Shown in pieces: positions 1 through 10,212 of a stretch of 64,000 nt of DNA. Source of the DNA: Streptomyces sp. WAC08241. Its GTDB lineage: Bacteria; Actinomycetota; Actinomycetes; Streptomycetales; Streptomycetaceae. Within the stretch, counting starts at the first letter, position 1. Every line of letters starts with the position of its first letter. The stretch covers positions 3,224,001 to 3,288,000 of the forward strand of contig CP042279.1 of assembly GCA_007858575.1 (NCBI GenBank). The letters run 5' to 3'. A program made the translations under genes and the position numbers. Below the pieces are notes generated by a model. The model ran no database searches, had not been told where the DNA came from, and worked only from the letters and a program-made list of their open reading frames with translations.

Positions 1-1807
1 GGACCCGGCAGGCGTCGCCGGAGACGGACGTGAGGAGGAGGCCGTTCCGCTCGTCGATCCGGCCGCCGCCGTTCTTGCGGTTGAAGGCGACGGCGCGTCC
101 GTCGGGCGAGAAGGCCGGGCTGTCGTCGATGACCGCGCAGGCCCCGGGCAGTTCGCGGCGCTCAGGTCGCGCTGTCGGGTCAGGTCGGTGACGGACGCGG
201 TCCACACGTGCTTGTTGCCGCCGCCCCCGTCGATCACCGCGTTGCGGGTGAAGGCCAGGGTGGTGCCGTCGGAGGACCAGGTCGGCTGGGCGTCCTGCCC
301 CGGAGCTGACCGGCCGGGGCACGACCTCGCCGGTGATCCGGCCGGTGGCGACCTCCGCGACGAGGATGCGGCTCTCCCCGGCGGCTCGCCGACCCCGCCG
401 GGCGAGGTGCGGGTGAAGGCGAGGCGCGTGCCGTCCGGGGAGAACGTCGGGTCGGTGTCCCAGTCCCGCTCGCCCCGCCCGGCGAGCGGCATCGGCGCCT
501 CGTTCGTGCCGTCGGCGTCGGCCGTCCAGATCCGCTCGATCCGCGCGGCGTCGGGGCCCTCGAAGCGGGTGAGGACGATGCGGCGCCCGTCGGGGTGTAG
601 TTCTGCCGCTCGGTCCACGGGTCGTACGGGGCCGCGGGCCGGAAGAGCGGGTCCTTGGCGGGGTCGGTGTTCGTGTCGGCCGCCGGGTCCTCGCGGAGGA
701 TCTTGCGGACCAGGTCGCGCGGGTCGGAGCCGTCCGCGCGGATGTCCTGGAGGGTCACCGTGTGCGAGGTCGCCCCGAGGAGCGTTCCACGACCGCGTGG
801 CCGCCGTCGGCGGTGCCGAGCCAGGTGGGCGAGAGGACGTCGCGGTCCTCGTTGAGCACCAGGGAGGGCTCCTGGTCGGAGTGGACGACCGACCGGAAGA
901 CGTGGTCGTAGTCGCCCTCGCAGGTGCAGGTGGTCTCGGGGCTGAGGAAGACCAGGTTGTCCCCGTCGGGCAGCCACGCCGCCCCGTGGCCGCGCCAGTT
1001 CGCGTAGGCGCCGGCGAACAGCGGTTCGTCGGTGGTCCCGTCGGTGATCCGCAGCCGCCGGACGGTCCGCCCGTCCTCGGTCGTGGTCGCCGTGTACACG
1101 ATCCACCGGCGGTTGACGTCGTCGTCGACGGGGTTCCAGGCGGGCTCGGAGGCGGTGCCGTTCGCGGGGCCGGTGAGCCGGGTGGCGGCGCCGCCCGCGA
1201 GGTCCCGGACGTAGACCTGCCGCCCGGCGAGGGGTCGGCGTCGCTGCTGTAGGCGATCCGGCTCCCGTCGGGGGAGACGGTCGGGTCCTCCTCGCTGGCG
1301 GCGGGCGTGTCCGTCAGCCGGGTCAGGCCGGTGCCGTCGGTGCGCACCAGCCACAGGTCGCGCCGCGTGCCGCCGACCGGCTCGGCCGCGTCGAAGAGGA
1401 CCGATCCGCCGTCCGGGGTGAGCTGGGGTGGGCGGCGTCCATGCCGCCGGTGAGCCGCAGGACCGAGCCGTCGGCGTCGCGCAGGTAGATCTGCGGGTGC
1501 TTCGTCGCGGCGGCTGGCGAAGACCAGCCGGTCGCCGAGGGCGGACGGGTCGGTGTCGTAGTGGGCGGGCCGGGCCCGAACAGCGGGGTGCTGGACTCGG
1601 TGGACTCGGGCTCGCCGAGGCTGCGGTGGCCGGTGCCGGCGTAGGCGATGCGGGTGGTGTCCGCGGCGGCCGCCACGACCGGGCCGGTCCCGGTCCCGGT
1701 GCCGTCCGGCCCGGCCGCGCCCGTCGCCCCGAACAGGGGACCAGGAGCAGGAGCGACGAGGCGAGTCTCCCCAGGCGGTGCCGTCCGCCGGGGCCAGCGG
1801 TTTCCAT
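1..1807 (-). CDS. Secreted PD40/TolB-like beta-propeller protein (3' end beyond window)
   Basis: Reads leftward and its C-terminus is cut off by the window edge. The ATG at 1805-1807 opens a short charged stretch (METAGPGGRHRLGRLAS) followed by a Leu-rich core, which looks like a Sec signal peptide. After it come repeated blades with the PD40 signature: an Asp-rich turn, then SPDG or LTPDG, then a short beta strand (for example IYLRDADGS, VYVRDLAGG, SPDGSRIAYSS). This is the pattern of TolB-type six- or seven-bladed propellers, which bind peptides or glycans outside the membrane. No partner gene of the Tol-Pal system is nearby, so the exact ligand is unknown. The frame changes at several places (around 1745, 1565, 1425, 1240, 785 and 600), each restoring the same repeat family. 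I attribute these to base-calling errors rather than decay. Confidence 0.75.
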
Positions 1808-1984
1808 CACGGTGCCCTTCGCAGTCCGGTGCGGCACTGGGAGGTGCTCCCGCCACCCTGCACCGGCAGGGCGTACGGGGCAGGGCCCCGGACCGTACCC
1901 GGGGAAGCGCGGGCTGCGCTTTGGGGCAGCGCCGCCTTCCCCGGCTGCCGCGCCGACCACCGGAAGGCGCGCCGTACGGAAGGG

Positions 1985-2733
1985 TCATATGAGCCCGTTG
2001 CGCAGCGCGTAGCCCACGGCGTGGGCGCGGTTGCGCAGTTGGAGGCGCGTGGTGATCTCGTGCAGGACGTTCTTCACGGTCCGCTCGGAGTACGAGGTCT
2101 TGCGGGCGATCTCCGCGGTGTCCAGACCCTCCGAGACCAGGCGCAGCATCTCCGCCTCGCGGGCCGTGAGGGTGGAGAGGACAGGGCGCCGGGGTCGAGG
2201 GCCGAGCGGCGGAGGCTGCCGACGTGACCGAGTAATTCGCCGAGCAGGTCTCCGGGGAGCACGCCCTCGCCGTTGGCCACCGCGAGGACCAGGTGGACGA
2301 GCTGGTCCTGGTCGGCCTCGGAGCGGCGCAGCACCGCCGACACGCCGCACTCGATGACGCGCTGGAGACCGCCGACGCCGAGGGTGCCGATGACGAGCCC
2401 CGCGCGGGTGGCGCCGTTGTACCGCAGCCGGTTCAGCAGGGCGGTCACGTCGTCGTCGAGGCCGTCCACGACGACCAGGGAGACCTGGGCGCTCTCCGCG
2501 TCCGCGTCGTCGACCAGTTCGGCCTCGGGGCGCTGGCGCAGTTGCTGGACGACGCCGACCCGCAGGACCGGGTCGGCGGCGTAGACGGCCACGGTCACCC
2601 GGGGCGGGCGGCCGGAACCGGAGGCGTGGTGGACCGGGTGGACCGGGTGGACCGGGTGGACCGGGTGGCCCCGGACGGCGTCGTGCGCCGTGCCGGCGGC
2701 TGTGACCGGGCCTTTCTCCTCCGTACGAAGCAT
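1985..2733 (-). CDS. LuxR-family transcriptional regulator with degenerate receiver-like domain
   Basis: About 249 residues. The ATG at 2731-2733 follows AGGTGTTCC on the coding strand, a usable ribosome site. Residues ~40-170 have the alternating beta/alpha pattern of a response-regulator receiver (VTVAVYAADPVLRVGVVQQL, VSLVVVDGLDD), but I do not see a clear phospho-acceptor pocket with the usual Lys. It may therefore be an atypical, phosphorylation-independent receiver. The last ~65 residues are a clear LuxR/GerE helix-turn-helix (LTAREAEMLRLVSEGLDTAE, then TVKNVLHEITTRLQLRNRAH). No sensor kinase adjoins it, so it is an orphan. One frame change lies near 2185, between the two domains. A run of Val-His-Pro from a 9-bp tandem repeat sits just after the start. 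Confidence 0.8.
2629..2674 (+). repeat. 9-bp tandem repeat (gtggaccgg, 4 full copies plus 1 imperfect)
   Basis: Four exact copies of gtggaccgg (2629-2664) and one diverged copy run through the N-terminal coding part of the LuxR-type gene. On the coding strand they encode a Pro-Val-His tripeptide repeat. Copy number could vary by slippage without shifting frame. Confidence 0.85.
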
Positions 2734-2937
2734 GGAACACCTGTTTTCGTGAGTCGGTGGGGGTAGGGAGACACGGCGCGAGACGACCACGGGTCGGCGG
2801 CGCGCGGAAGGCGGCTCTCCAGGCTAGGAATCCATTGTTACCGGAGAGTTGACTTGTGCTTGCCGGGCAGCGACGCTGCCCGGACATTGCCCTCCCGTGC
2901 CTCGTGCCGGTCTCGCGCGGCTCCTACGGTGGGGCGC

Positions 2938-4301
2938 GTGACGCCTTCCGCAGCCTCCTCCGGTCCCGGTGCGCCCGGCCTCGACATCCCGGCCGTGTCG
3001 GTGACGCCGGGTGACATCGCCACCATCACCCTGACCGTCCGCAACGACAGCGACATCGTCGAGGCGTACGACCTGAAGGTCGTCGGTCCCGGTGCCGAAT
3101 GGACCACCGTGGAGCCCGAACGGGTCTCCCTCTATCCGGGCACCTCCGAGACGGTGACGCTCCGTCTGGCGCCGCCGCGTTCCCCGGAGATCCGGGCGGG
3201 CGAGATGCCGCTCGGCGTACGGATCCTGCCGACCGAGCACCCCGAGTCGGTCAAGGTCCTCGAAACCGTCGTCCTGATCGGCGAGTTCCACGAGCTGCGG
3301 ACTGAGCTGTCGCCGCGCCGCCGGCGCGGCTGGCTCCGCGGCCGCTATCTGCTGGCCGTCCGCAACCAGGGCAACACGCCGGTACGGGTCGGCTTCACGC
3401 CCGGACAGGCCGGCGAGGAGCTCGGGTTCGCCTTCACCCCGGCGGAACTGGCGCTGGAGCCCGGCGAGTCGAAGGAGCTCCGGCTGCGGGTCCGCACCTC
3501 CAGCCCGGTGTGGTTCGGCGACCCCGTGGTGTGGCCGTTCACCGTGGACGTCCGGGAGACCGGCGAACGGACGGAGGCGGAGAACCGCCCCGAGGAACCC
3601 TTCGCCGGGCCCACGCTGGACGCGGAGTTCGTCCAGATACCGATCTTCCCGAAGTGGCTGCTCATCCTGCTCGCCGCGCTGCTCGCGCTGCTGATCGCCT
3701 GGTTCACCCTGGTCCGCCCGGCCGTGCGCAGCGCCGCCAAGGAGGCGGCCACCGCGGCGGTCCAGCCCCGGCCCGTCCCGTCGGAAGGCGGTACGGACGG
3801 GGCGACCTCCGGCACCGGCGAGACCGGCCGCCCGGCCGAAGGCGACCAGAAGCCGGGCGAGGGCCCGGCTCGGGTGACGGGAACGGCGCTTCGACCGGCG
3901 GAGGCTCGACCGGCGGCACCGGCACCGGCACCGGGGCCGGGGCCGGCCAGCAGAGCTCGGCCACCATCGACCTGAAGACGGGAAGCGGGCAGAGCAAGAC
4001 CGGGACGTACACCGTGCCCGAGAAGACCGTCTTCGGGATCACGGACATTGTGGTCGCGAACTTCCAGGGCGACGAAGGGGTGATGACCATCACCTTCGGC
4101 GACCGGAAGATCACCACGATCGCGCTGGAGACCTTCCGCAACCAGGACTACCACTGGGTGACCCCCATCAGGATCGGCGCGAAGGACACCGTGACCATCG
4201 ACGTGACCTGCGCGAAGCCCGGCACGCCCGCGACGGGACAGCAGGCGCGGGAGTGCCACGAGGTCGTCAACGTGAGCGGTGCGCTCAGCAGCACCGAATG
4301 A
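2938..4301 (+). CDS. Membrane-anchored protein with tandem Ig-like domains (COG1470-like)
   Basis: About 454 residues, starting at the GTG at 2938 (VTPSAASSGPGAPG). Residues ~15-110 and ~125-225 are two beta-sandwich segments of the type found in COG1470 proteins (ITLTVRNDSDIVEAYDLKV, then LLAVRNQGNTPVRVGF). A single strongly hydrophobic helix follows (WLLILLAALLALLIAWFTLV). After it come a Gly/Thr/Ser-rich linker and a C-terminal beta-rich domain with two Cys (TIDVTCAKP and ARECHEVV) that could form a disulfide. The likely topology places the Ig-like part on one face and the C-terminal domain on the other. The function is unknown; such proteins are common and uncharacterised in Streptomyces. 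One frame change lies near 3870 in the linker. A strong hairpin follows the stop. Confidence 0.7.
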
Positions 4302-4402
4302 ATCGGACGTTACCTGTCCGCTTCATTATCGATCGCCGTCGATCGCAGTTGTAAAGGGTGACTTTCCTTTCGGCTTGAAATCGCCAGGCCAGGTCTCAAA
4401 CG

Positions 4403-4444
4403 ACACCGGCCCCCACGAACCCGAAGGTTCGTGGGGGCCGGTGT
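4403..4444. terminator. Perfect 19-bp hairpin, bidirectional terminator
   Basis: Arms 4403-4421 and 4426-4444 are exact reverse complements around the loop CGAA. The hairpin sits between the rightward gene ending at 4301 and the leftward DUF397 gene ending at 4455, where a shared terminator is expected. There is no long U-tract, as is usual in Streptomyces. Confidence 0.85.
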
Positions 4445-4454
4445 GCGTATGCGC

Positions 4455-4664
4455 TCAGCCGTCCAGCCGCCCGCCCTTGACCGCCGCGACGAAGGAGGCC
4501 CAGCCCCGCCGGGAACACGAGGGCGGGTCCGTGCGGGGTCTTGCTGTCCCGTACGGGGACGACGAGGGGGCGAAGTCGTCGGAGACCTCGACGCATTCGC
4601 CGCCGTCCGGGTTGCTGTAACTGCTCTTGCGCCAGGCTACGTCGCTCAGGTCGATGGGTCGCAC
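4455..4664 (-). CDS. DUF397 domain protein
   Basis: About 69 residues, the usual DUF397 size. The GTG at 4662-4664 follows GGAGGAAG at a good distance. The N-terminus matches the family core (DVAWRKSSYSNPDGGECVEV) and the end is typical (WASFVAAVKGG). In between, the conserved VRDSKTPHGPALVFP segment is read in the neighbouring frame, so two compensating single-base errors are likely. It overlaps the end of the upstream Scr1-type HTH gene by 19 bp. This HTH/DUF397 pairing is one of the most frequent paralogous modules in Streptomyces, and DUF397 proteins generally act as small partners of the DNA-binding protein. Confidence 0.8.
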   Translation of the reverse strand: MRPIDLSDVAWRKSSYSNPDGGECVEVSDDFAPSSSPYGTARPRTDPPSCSRRGWASFVAAVKGGRLDG

Positions 4665-5485
4665 GGTACTTCCTCCAGCATGCGCAGGATGAACTTTCGC
4701 GACTCGGCGGGGGCAGTGCCATGTCGCGTACCACATCATAGGCACGCTGCATGCGCTCGATCATCGTGCTTTCCTCGATGAGTTCGCCGCTGTGGGCGTT
4801 CTCCGTATAGGCCACAGGGCGGCCGTTCGCGAGGCGCAGAAACAACGTCGCTGTGCCCACCAGCCCGTGCACTCCCGCACTTTGCGGCAGGACATGCAGA
4901 GTGATGTTCTGCCGCTCGGACATCTCCAGCAGGTACTCCAACTGCGCGCACCACTCTTGCCTGTCCCGCACTGGCGTACGCAGGACCGCCTCCGCCAGGA
5001 TCGTTCGGAACGGTGGCGCGTCCTCCCTTCCAGCAGCGCCTTCCGGCTCATCCTCGCCTCGACCTGCTGTTCCAGCTCCTTGCCCTTATAACCGCCCGCC
5101 GCCAGCAGCTCCCGTGCGTACTCCGGCGTCTGCAACAGTCCCGGCACCACGCTCACCCCGAAGTGCCACAGGCACACCGCCTCGGACTCCAGCGTCATGT
5201 ACCGCCGGTACCGTTCCTTGAACTGCGACTTGTCCCCCGCCGCGAGCTCCCAGAGCGCCAGCAACAACCCCGGCGTCTCGTAGAACGTGTCCAGGCCCTG
5301 GACGACGTCCGGACTGCCCAGCGTCTCGCCCTTCTCCATCTTCCCGAACAGGGACCAGTCCCAGCCGACCCGTTCACCGAGCTGCCGCAGGCTCAGCTTG
5401 CGGCCGGTGCGGAGTATCCGCAGCTCCTCCGCGAACGCTGGCGCGGCTCCTGGCTGCGGCCGCTGACCACTCGTCGCTGCGGCAT
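4646..5485 (-). CDS. Scr1-family helix-turn-helix regulator (DUF5753)
   Basis: About 279 residues, normal for the family. The ATG at 5483-5485 follows GGAGGGGAGCACC. The N-terminal HTH-XRE domain reads LRILRTGRKLSLRQLGERVG, then SLFGKMEKGE. The rest is the DUF5753 ligand-like domain, with its usual landmarks VPGLLQTPEYARELL, ERQNITLHVLPQ and YTENAHSGEL. The reading frame changes near 5455, 5010 and 4700, and the last residues (MLEEVPCDPST) run into the DUF397 start, so the pair is translationally coupled. It is divergent from the small gene at 5689, and a 19-bp near-palindrome lies between them. It probably autoregulates and controls its DUF397 partner. Confidence 0.8.
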
Positions 5486-5613
5486 GGTGCTCCCCTCCGA
5501 CTGGTTCGTGCCGACCGGCGGCGTGGAAGGTGTGGAACCGGCGCCGTACGGCGGGGAAGTGCTCCCCGTCCACGCCCGGCCCACCCGTGTCCGGGCACAT
5601 CCTCGTCACACCC

Positions 5614-5632
5614 GGACTACGCAGCGTAATCC
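5614..5632. promoter_or_regulatory. 19-bp near-palindrome in divergent promoter
   Basis: GGACTACGC-A-GCGTAATCC has 8 of 9 positions paired, with a perfect TACGC-A-GCGTA core. It lies in the 203-bp gap between the Scr1-type HTH gene (leftward, start 5485) and the small rightward gene (start 5689). That position suits an autoregulatory operator for the HTH protein. The assignment is inferred from symmetry and location only. Confidence 0.5.
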
Positions 5633-5688
5633 AGCGCATGTCAACGGGTCCGGGAAACAGCGGAACCGACTCACGAGGAGCGAATCCC

Positions 5689-5934
5689 ATGGCACCCACC
5701 CCGCGCGAACCGAGGAACACCACGCCCAAGGTCCAGGAGGCCCTGGACGCACGGGACGCCCTCGCCGCCGCCCTCTCCCGGGCCGGCGTCCAGCTCCCCG
5801 CCATGGACATCCGCAGCCCGTGGCCGGACGAGCGCGAGGGCGAGGCCTCCTACGCCCTCGTCCACCTCGGCGTCTGCTCCGCCCCCGTCGCCCACGCGCT
5901 CGCCGAGGTGATCCTGAACGGGCTCGCGCGGTGA
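5689..5934 (+). CDS. Small conserved hypothetical protein
   Basis: 81 residues with no frame problem. The ATG at 5689 follows a clear ACGAGGAG site. The sequence (MAPTPREPRNTTPKVQEAL, then RDALAAALSRAGVQLPAM, then EASYALVHLGVCSAPVAHAL) is predicted to be mostly helical and soluble. I do not recognise a named domain. It ends in a GTGA overlap with the next small gene, so the two are coupled. It is divergent from the Scr1 HTH gene, a common setting for such small accessory proteins in Streptomyces, and may be controlled by that regulator. Confidence 0.65.
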   Translation: MAPTPREPRNTTPKVQEALDARDALAAALSRAGVQLPAMDIRSPWPDEREGEASYALVHLGVCSAPVAHALAEVILNGLAR

Positions 5935-6159
5935 CGGGCGAGGACCACGGCCTCCCCGCGTCGGCGCGGTCGTCCTCGACACCACCCGCAACCTCGTCGG
6001 CCGTGTCATGGGTACGGACGGACCGCGCCTCCGCCTCCGCCCGCTCGCCGGCGGCGTCCCGTGGGGCGTCGCCCCGGCGGACCTCCACCCCTCACCGGCG
6101 CGGAGTTGCTGAGCGCCCTGGTCTCGGAGGCCAACGCGCGCAGTCGGCGCGGCCGGTGA
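5931..6159 (+). CDS. Small hypothetical protein coupled to the upstream gene
   Basis: About 76 residues. The GTG at 5931 overlaps the previous stop (GTGA). After a frame change near 5960 the protein reads VGAVVLDTTRNLVGRVMGT, then RLRPLAGGVPWGVAPADLHP. After a second frame change near 6090 it ends ELLSALVSEANARSRRGR. The composition suggests a small beta-barrel-like domain followed by a helix. I do not recognise the family. The two frame changes are probably base-calling errors, since the continuation is coherent. Confidence 0.5.
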
Positions 6160-6208
6160 TCCGGGCATAAGTCGGCAGCGGCCCGGGGCGCGGGCCTACG
6201 ATCCCGGC

Positions 6209-6975
6209 GTGGACCCCTATGCGCCCGTACCCCCGCCGCCCCCGTCCCTCCCCCCGCCGCGCGTCCCTGGTGGCGGCGGCCGGGGTTCGTCGCCATGGGG
6301 GTACTGGTGGTGTTCGGAGGCGGGCTCCTGCTGTTCGGCGATCCGTCCGGAGGGCCGGGAGCGGGTGTCGGCGAGGCGAAGGGAAGCGGTCGGGCGGAGG
6401 CGTCCGCCTCCCCTCCTCCGCCGTGGCCACGCGTGCTCCCTCCGCGTCCCCGACGCCCACCGGCCCCCCGGACCTCGTGGGCGAGGTGCTCAAGGAGGCG
6501 CGGGGATCGCGGACGGGGCCGGGTACGACGTCGTGACGCACGACGCCTCCGACCGGGACGACGGGCAGTGGGACGCGGACGGGTGGAAGGTGTGCTTCCA
6601 GACGGCGGGCGGGCAGCGGGGCGGGGGCGGCCCGTGCTCGACCTCGGGGTGGTGCGCGTCGAGTCGCCCTGCCCCTCGGCGGACGGGGAGAAGGTCACCT
6701 GGCCGGTGATGCCGGACGTCGCCGGGGCGGCCTTCGTACGGGCCGAGGAGATGCTGGAGGCGGTCGGGGTGAAGAAGGTGCGACCGGAGAGCGTCTACAC
6801 CGACGTCACGCTGCCCGCCGACCCGAGCGCGTGGCGGGTCTGCTTCCAGGATCCCGCGCCGGGCAAGGAGATCGAGAACCCGCAGTACGCGACCGCCTAC
6901 CTCAAGCTCGCCCCGCCGGACGCCGCCTGCCCCGAGGAGCCGTACGCCCGGCTGCGGCCCGAGTCCACTCCCTAG
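6209..6975 (+). CDS. Membrane-anchored PASTA-like domain protein
   Basis: About 255 residues starting at the GTG at 6209. A Pro-rich cytoplasmic head (MDPYAPVPPPPP) is followed by one hydrophobic helix (MGVLVVFGGGLLLFG). An outward-facing part contains PASTA-type repeats. One copy reads LVGEVLKEA, then YDVVTHDASDRDDGQW, then GWKVCFQ. A second reads MPDVAGAAFVRAEEMLEAVG, then YTDVTLP, then WRVCFQDPAPG. PASTA repeats bind peptidoglycan fragments or beta-lactams in PknB-type kinases, but there is no kinase domain here. At least four frame changes lie between 6290 and 6640. The stop overlaps the stop of the convergent exporter gene by 4 bp. Confidence 0.6.
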
Positions 6976-8529
6976 CCGCCGCCCGGCATCATGCCCGCCC
7001 CGCCCTTGAGGCGTTCGATGTCCGAGGCGCGGACCTGGATGACGACGAGGGCGATCAGGGCGGCCACCGCGGCGAAGATCGCGGCCGTGACGAAGCCCGC
7101 CGAGACGCCCGAGGTCAGCACCTGGTCGCTCCAGGGCGGCGGGAGCTGGCCGGTCTCGGCGAAGCGGGCCTTCTCCAGGGGCCCGCCTGGGAGAGGAAGG
7201 CGGGGACCTGCTTCTCCGCCTCGTTGCGGCTGGCCGTGCCGAAGACCGTGACCAGGATCGACAGGCCCAGCGATCCGCCGACCTGCTGCATGGCGTTGAG
7301 CAGGCCGGACGCGGCGCCCGAGTCGCGCGGTTCGACGTTGGAGAGCGCCATGATGGTCAGCGAGACGAACATCAGGCCCATGCCCATGCCGAAGACCAGG
7401 ATCGGGCCGAGGATGCTCCCCAGGTAGGTGGAGTCCACCTGCGTCAGGGTCAGCCAGGCGAGGCCCGCCGCCGCCAGGACCGAGCCCGTCACCATGAAGG
7501 GCTTCGGGCCGTACCGGGGCAGCAGGTTGGAGGTGAGGCCGGCGCCGACCGCGATGATCGCGCTGACCGGCAGGAACGCGAGACCCGCCTTCAGCGGGCT
7601 GAAGCCGAGCACCTGCTGCACGAAGAGCGTGAGGAAGAAGAACATGCCGAAGATGGCCGCCGCCAGGCACAGCATGATGGCGTAGGTGCCCGAGCGGTTG
7701 CGGTCGGCGAACATGCGCAGCGGGGTGATCGGCTGCTGGGAACGGCGCTCGACCAGGATGAACGCGGCCAGGAAGACGACCGCCGCGACGAACGAGCCGA
7801 TCGTGTACGGATCGCGCCAGCCCTCCTGGGCGGCCCGGATGAACCCGTACACCAGGGCCACCATGCCGAGCGTGGAGGTGAGCGCGCCGGTGAGGTCGAA
7901 GTGGCCGGGGCGCGGCTCCGACTCCTTGACGTGCCGGGGCGTCAGGAAGGCGATGAGCAGGGCGATGGGCACGTTGACGAAGAAGATCCAGCGCCAGTCG
8001 AGCCACTGGACGAGCATGCCGCCGGCCACCAGGCCGATCGCGCTGCCGCCGGCCGAGACGGCGGCGAACACGCCGAAGGCGCGGTTGCGTTCGGGACCCT
8101 CGTCGAAGGTCGTGGTGATGAGGGAGAGCGAGGTCGGCGAGGCGATGGCGCCGCCGACTCCCTGGAGGGCTCGGGCGGCGAGGAGTTGCCACTCGCTCTG
8201 CGCCAACCCGCAGAAGAGGGAGGCCAGTCCGAAGAGCAGCACGCCGAACATGAAGACGCGGCGGCGCCCCAGGATGTCGCCGAAGCGGCCGCCGAGGAGG
8301 AGCAGGCCGCCGAAGGTGAGCGTGTAGGCGTTGACGACCCAGGCCAGACTGGTGGTCGAGAAGTCGAGGGCGCTCTGGATGTGCGGGAGCGCGATGTTCA
8401 CGATCGTGATGTCGAGGACGACCATCAGTTGGCAGGAGGCGATCACGAACAGGGCGATGCCCTTGCCGTCTCCTCCGCCTCCACGGGTGCGGTCACCGTG
8501 GGAGTCGTCGGCTTCGGGGTGCTAGGCAT
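6972..8529 (-). CDS. DHA2-family MFS drug exporter (EmrB/QacA type)
   Basis: About 518 residues and about 14 transmembrane segments. The early segment LMVVLDITIVNIALPHIQ carries the DHA2 motif with its membrane Asp. The family loop motif GGRFGDILGRRRVF follows, and later comes PRDSGAASGLLNAMQQVGGS. It is an integral membrane proton antiporter exporting hydrophobic drugs or a natural product. I use the ATG at 8527-8529; the first ~25 residues are in another frame up to about 8450. A second frame change near 7185 joins the main body to the tail (GVSAGFVTAAIFAAVAALI). No TetR gene adjoins it, so its regulation is not evident. It could export a product of the cluster to its right, but nothing in the sequence proves this. 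Confidence 0.85.
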
Positions 8530-8627
8530 GAGCGTTCATGGCGCGTAACGCCCTCACGGGAGGGAGCCGTGGGTCGGTCGGCCCACCTTTTCGACCCTAA
8601 GCCCGGTCCGGAAGGCCGACCAGTCGA

Positions 8628-9038
8628 TCAAGCGTGCGCGGGCCCGTCCAGGACCGCGAAGCCGTCCAGCTCCACCAGGGCCTGCTCGTCCCAGAGGCGT
8701 ACGACTCCGATCACGGCCATCGCGGGTAGTCACGGCCCGCCAGTCTCCGCCAGATGCCGCCCAGTTCGCGGGCGTGGGCGCGGTAGTCCTCGACGTCGGT
8801 GGCGTAGACGGTGACCCGGGCGAGGTCGGCGGGGTGCCGCCGGCGTGGCGCAGGGCGGTGAGGAGGTTGGCGAGGGCGGTGGTGAACTGCTCGGTGAGGG
8901 TCTCCCCACGACCGTGCCGTCGGAGTCGAGCGCGGTCTGCCCGGCGAGGAAGACGAAGCGGGTGCCGGTGGCGGTGACGGCGTGGCTGAAACCGGTGGGC
9001 GGGGCGAGGTCGGCGGGGTTGTGGCGGTGCAGGCTCAT
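8628..9038 (-). CDS. RidA family protein (YjgF/YER057c/UK114)
   Basis: About 136 residues, typical of RidA trimers. The start at 9036-9038 overlaps the upstream acyl-CoA dehydrogenase stop as ATGA. Readable blocks are HAVTATGTRFVFLAGQTALD, then ETLTEQFTTALANLLTALRH, then ARVTVYATDVEDYRAHA, then MAVIGVVRLWDEQALVELDG. The G-Q-T-A-L-D core and the Arg in the final block correspond to the usual active-site region. RidA hydrolyses reactive enamines and imines to ketones and ammonia. Next to aromatic-amine CoA catabolism it could handle imine intermediates, or the family member may be a chorismatase-like variant. Three frame changes occur. Confidence 0.75.
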
Positions 9039-10212
9039 GGGGCCGGCTCCTTCCGGGGGAAGCGTGTCCCTGCTCCTCGTGGAGGCGTTCCTCGTGGTGG
9101 CGCGCGTACAGGTCCCTGGCGATGATCGTGCGCTGGACCTCGGTGGCCCCTCGTAGATCCGGGGCGCGCGGACCTCGCGGTAGAGGTGTTCCAGGAGGTG
9201 GCCGCGCTGGAGGAGCGGCGGCGCCGTGCAACTGGACGGCGGAGTCGACGACGTACTGGGCGGTCTCGGTCGCGAGGAGCTTGGCCATGGCGGAGCGCCG
9301 GGGCACGTCCGGGTCGCCCCGGTCGTACGCGCTCGCCGCCGCGTGGACGAGGAGCCGGGCGGCTTCGGTACGGGTGGCCATCTCGGCGATCCGGTGCGAG
9401 ACGGCCTGGAGGTCGGCGAGGACGCCGCCGAAGGCGGGGCGGTCGGCGGTGTGGGCGAGGGCCGCGTCGAGGGCGGCCTGGGCCATGCCGACGGCGAAGG
9501 CGCCGACGCTGGGGCGGAAGAGGTTCAGGGTGTGCATGGCGACCCGGAAGCCCTGGTCCGGGGCGCCGAGGAGGTCGTCGGGGCCGACGGGCACGCCGTC
9601 GAAGGTGAGGGTGCCGAGCGCGTGCGGGGCGAGCATGTCGAGCGGTTCGCCGCCGAGGCCGGGGCGGTCGGCGGGGACGAGGAAGGCGGTGACGCCCCGG
9701 GAGCCGGCGCCGGGGGTGGTGCGGGCGAAGACGGTGGCGAAGTCGGCCTCGGGCGCGTTGGAGATCCAGCGCTTCTCGCCGTGCAGGCGCCAGCCGCCGC
9801 GTCCGTCGGGGACGGCGTCGAGGGCGAGCGCGGCGGCGTCGGAGCCGGCGCCCGGCTCGGAGAGCGCGAAGGCGGCGACGGCCCGTCCGGCGGTGGCCCC
9901 GGGGAGCCAGCGGGCGCGCTGGGCGGGGGTGCCGAAGGCGGCGACGGGGTGGGTGCCGAGGCCCTGGAGGGCGAGGGCGGTCTCGGCCTCGGTGCAGACC
10001 CGGGCGAGGGACTCGCGCAGGAGGCAGAGGTCGAGGGCGCCGGCCTCGAAGAGGCGGGAGAGGAGTCCGAGGTCGCCGAGGGCGGCGACGAGGGGGCGGT
10101 TGACCCGGCCGGGTTCGCCCCGTTCGGCGAGGGGCTTCAGGTGCTCGGCGGCGAGGGCACGGAGCTCCGCACACCAGGTGGTCTGTTCCGTGTCGAGCGA
10201 GAATGCGGGCAT
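9035..10212 (-). CDS. Acyl-CoA dehydrogenase
   Basis: About 392 residues, full family length. The ATG at 10210-10212 opens MPAFSLDTEQTTWCAEL. The FAD/substrate signature is clear (AAFALSEPGAGSDAAAL), followed by WRLHGEKRWISNAPEADF. The C-terminal domain reads AMHTLNLFRPSVGAFAVGMA, then YVVDSAVQLHGAA, and ends in the normal EGATEVQRTIIARDLY after a frame change. It oxidises an acyl-CoA to the 2,3-enoyl-CoA with FAD and passes electrons to ETF. It is coupled (ATGA) to RidA and lies opposite a 2-aminobenzoate-type CoA ligase, so the substrate is probably a reduced, non-aromatic CoA thioester from that pathway. The region upstream is a long low-complexity repeat. Confidence 0.85.
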
